Source of the DNA: Rhabdornis inornatus
Lineage: Eukaryota; Chordata; Aves; Passeriformes; Rhabdornithidae
Length of the DNA stretch: 64,000 nt
Direction of reading: 5' to 3'
NCBI GenBank assembly: GCA_013397075.1
Contig: VWZS01010169.1
Location: 1 to 64,000, forward strand
Under the pieces are notes generated by a model, which was not told the DNA's origin, searched no databases, and saw nothing but the letters and a program-made list of their open reading frames with translations. This document shows, piece by piece, positions 62,586 through 64,000 of this stretch (position 1 is the stretch's first letter; each line of letters begins with the position of its first letter). The position numbers and the translations under genes were made by a program.

Positions 62586-64000
62586 ATAAACATAACAAAG
62601 GTATTTGTATATTTTTATATCAAGTTGAAATGAATGTGCAGCCATCATGAATTGTAGGACTTCAGATGAGTTTAAAGGCAGTGTAAGCATGAAGATGTTC
62701 CTATTAATAGTTTAAGCTCTGTCTCTTTTAACTATATCAGCAGCTTTTTGAACTTGGCTTTAGCAGGGGGAGAACTCAACCATCTCAAAAAGCTGAGTTT
62801 TCAGTCAAAGCATTCTTATTTCAAAACTCAGCTCCAATCTGGAGAAAAAGAATAATATTTAATTACATACTTCAGTGCACTTCAGAATAAAAATGAGCTT
62901 TTGTTAATCACTACTGCAAGCTCTTGAACACCACTGAGACTCATGATCATCATTTTAAGATGAACAAAATCCATGATAACAGGGAAGTGTCTAAATAGAG
63001 GAAGCAGAAACCTGAATTCTACATTGGATATAATGTTGGCATTAAAAAAGCAAAATACCACGCATAAAAACTTTGGAAGCTTCATTCATTGTCCGCAGAA
63101 TATTTTAGTACTCATACTGTGAACTGTATACAATCATGTTTGCTTTCCTTTTCAGAAGAAATACCTAGTAAAAAAAATATTTCTTTAAATGAATTCTTAA
63201 GATAGTAGTAACTTAAAAATCATACTAATGGTTGTAGGATTTATTTGTACAGAGGTAAAATAAATCTCAGACTACACTTAGAAGATATTTTTTAAAAAAT
63301 TGACAAGCAGTGAGCTTTCTGGAGCATGATGTAGTTTGTATCATTTACAGGAACATGCTTGCAAATGAACAGAGTCTGGGCTTGAAATTTCTAAACAAAA
63401 TTGAGTTGACTGACATCTGAGATCCCAACAATGACTAGCTGTGAGAATGAGTTTGAAGTATAGTTTACACATACCAGGAAAAGAGTCAACTAAAACAGAG
63501 GAGATGTGCAAGGAGGAGCAGCAGACAAGGTTAGCAGCTTTTAGATGTTAATAGTTTGTCGGAATCATTGTGTACATTGTTCCATGTGAGTAAAAAATAA
63601 GCAACACAAGAAGACTCTTAAATACTGAATGAAACTTCAAAATCTCAACTATGCAGAGCAGGAGAGAGTCCAAAATCTGACAGAGAGGACTGACAGGTAT
63701 AAGAAAATCCTAGCTATATACATTAGAATATGGAAATAAGCTCCAAGAAACAATAGCATTTTCTGTTGTTTCTGAAATGAAAAATAATATTTACATTGTC
63801 TTACTAAGTTAGAAACATCTCTTATTTTCATAGTTCAGTGTACTGAAAAATTTCATAACTTAAAAACCAAAGGGAAAACCAAAGATGTGGGTTTACTACA
63901 AATTACTGTAATTGTTCATGGGGAAAAAAAAAGCCACGCACATACCTTCAGCTGTTGCAGGCAAGGCTTACTCTCCAAGCATTCAGCTGACATCAGGACT
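62586..64000. other. Unique AT-rich sequence to the window end
   Basis: Only short frames (67 codons at 62882-63085 minus, 60 codons at 63649-63831 minus), none recognisable. No repeat family is identified. Confidence 0.6.

Noticed and set aside
1..64000. tRNA, rRNA, microRNA-type hairpins and CRISPR arrays
   Set aside because: No cloverleaf-type block, no long imperfect hairpin of about 70 bases, and no regularly spaced direct repeats were seen on reading. A covariance-model scan would be needed to exclude small RNAs fully.

Overview
This window looks like non-coding DNA from a bird genome. It is AT-rich and has no continuous gene, rRNA, tRNA or CRISPR array that I can support. Its dominant recognisable repeats are CR1 LINE fragments. 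These are identified by the octamer-like 3' tail (ATTCTATGATTCT type, read here as AGAATCATAGAAT on the + strand) followed by the conserved CR1 3' body. CR1 as the main LINE, few other repeats, and long AT-rich unique stretches together fit an avian intergenic desert or a very large intron. The species cannot be named from the sequence alone.

Layout: 1-3200 is unique sequence ending in a (GT)n tract. 3205-8529 is disturbed by two single-N contig joins (4877 and 5493) that create exact false duplications. 8530-9825 is unique. 9826-14710 is a CR1-rich block of three elements, one about 2.3 kb long and another split by a third single-N join (10281) with a 231-base false duplication. 14711-36518 is about 21.8 kb with no CR1 that I can see. 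It holds a good CTCF-like site (15928-15942), the best exon-like segment of the window (16262-16489, + strand), a GC-rich TATA-containing island (about 26020-26345), clustered TCF/SOX-like motifs (28298-28463) and a polyadenylated-looking end (34435-34458). 36519-64000 is AT-rich unique sequence with scattered CR1 fragments at 36.5, 44.5, 48.4-49.1, 54.6 and 62.0 kb and several microsatellites.

Of nine CR1 segments, eight lie with their sense strand on the minus strand. This is the orientation expected to survive best in an intron of a + strand gene, and it agrees with the + strand exon candidate at 16262-16489. That is an inference from a small count.

The most solid discovery is an assembly problem, not a biological system. 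Removing 4877-7165 and 10281-10512 (or their equivalents) would restore a single-copy sequence of about 61.5 kb. I did not find a convincing new gene system. The remaining candidates (exon-like segments, hairpins, motif clusters) are listed with modest scores and specific tests.
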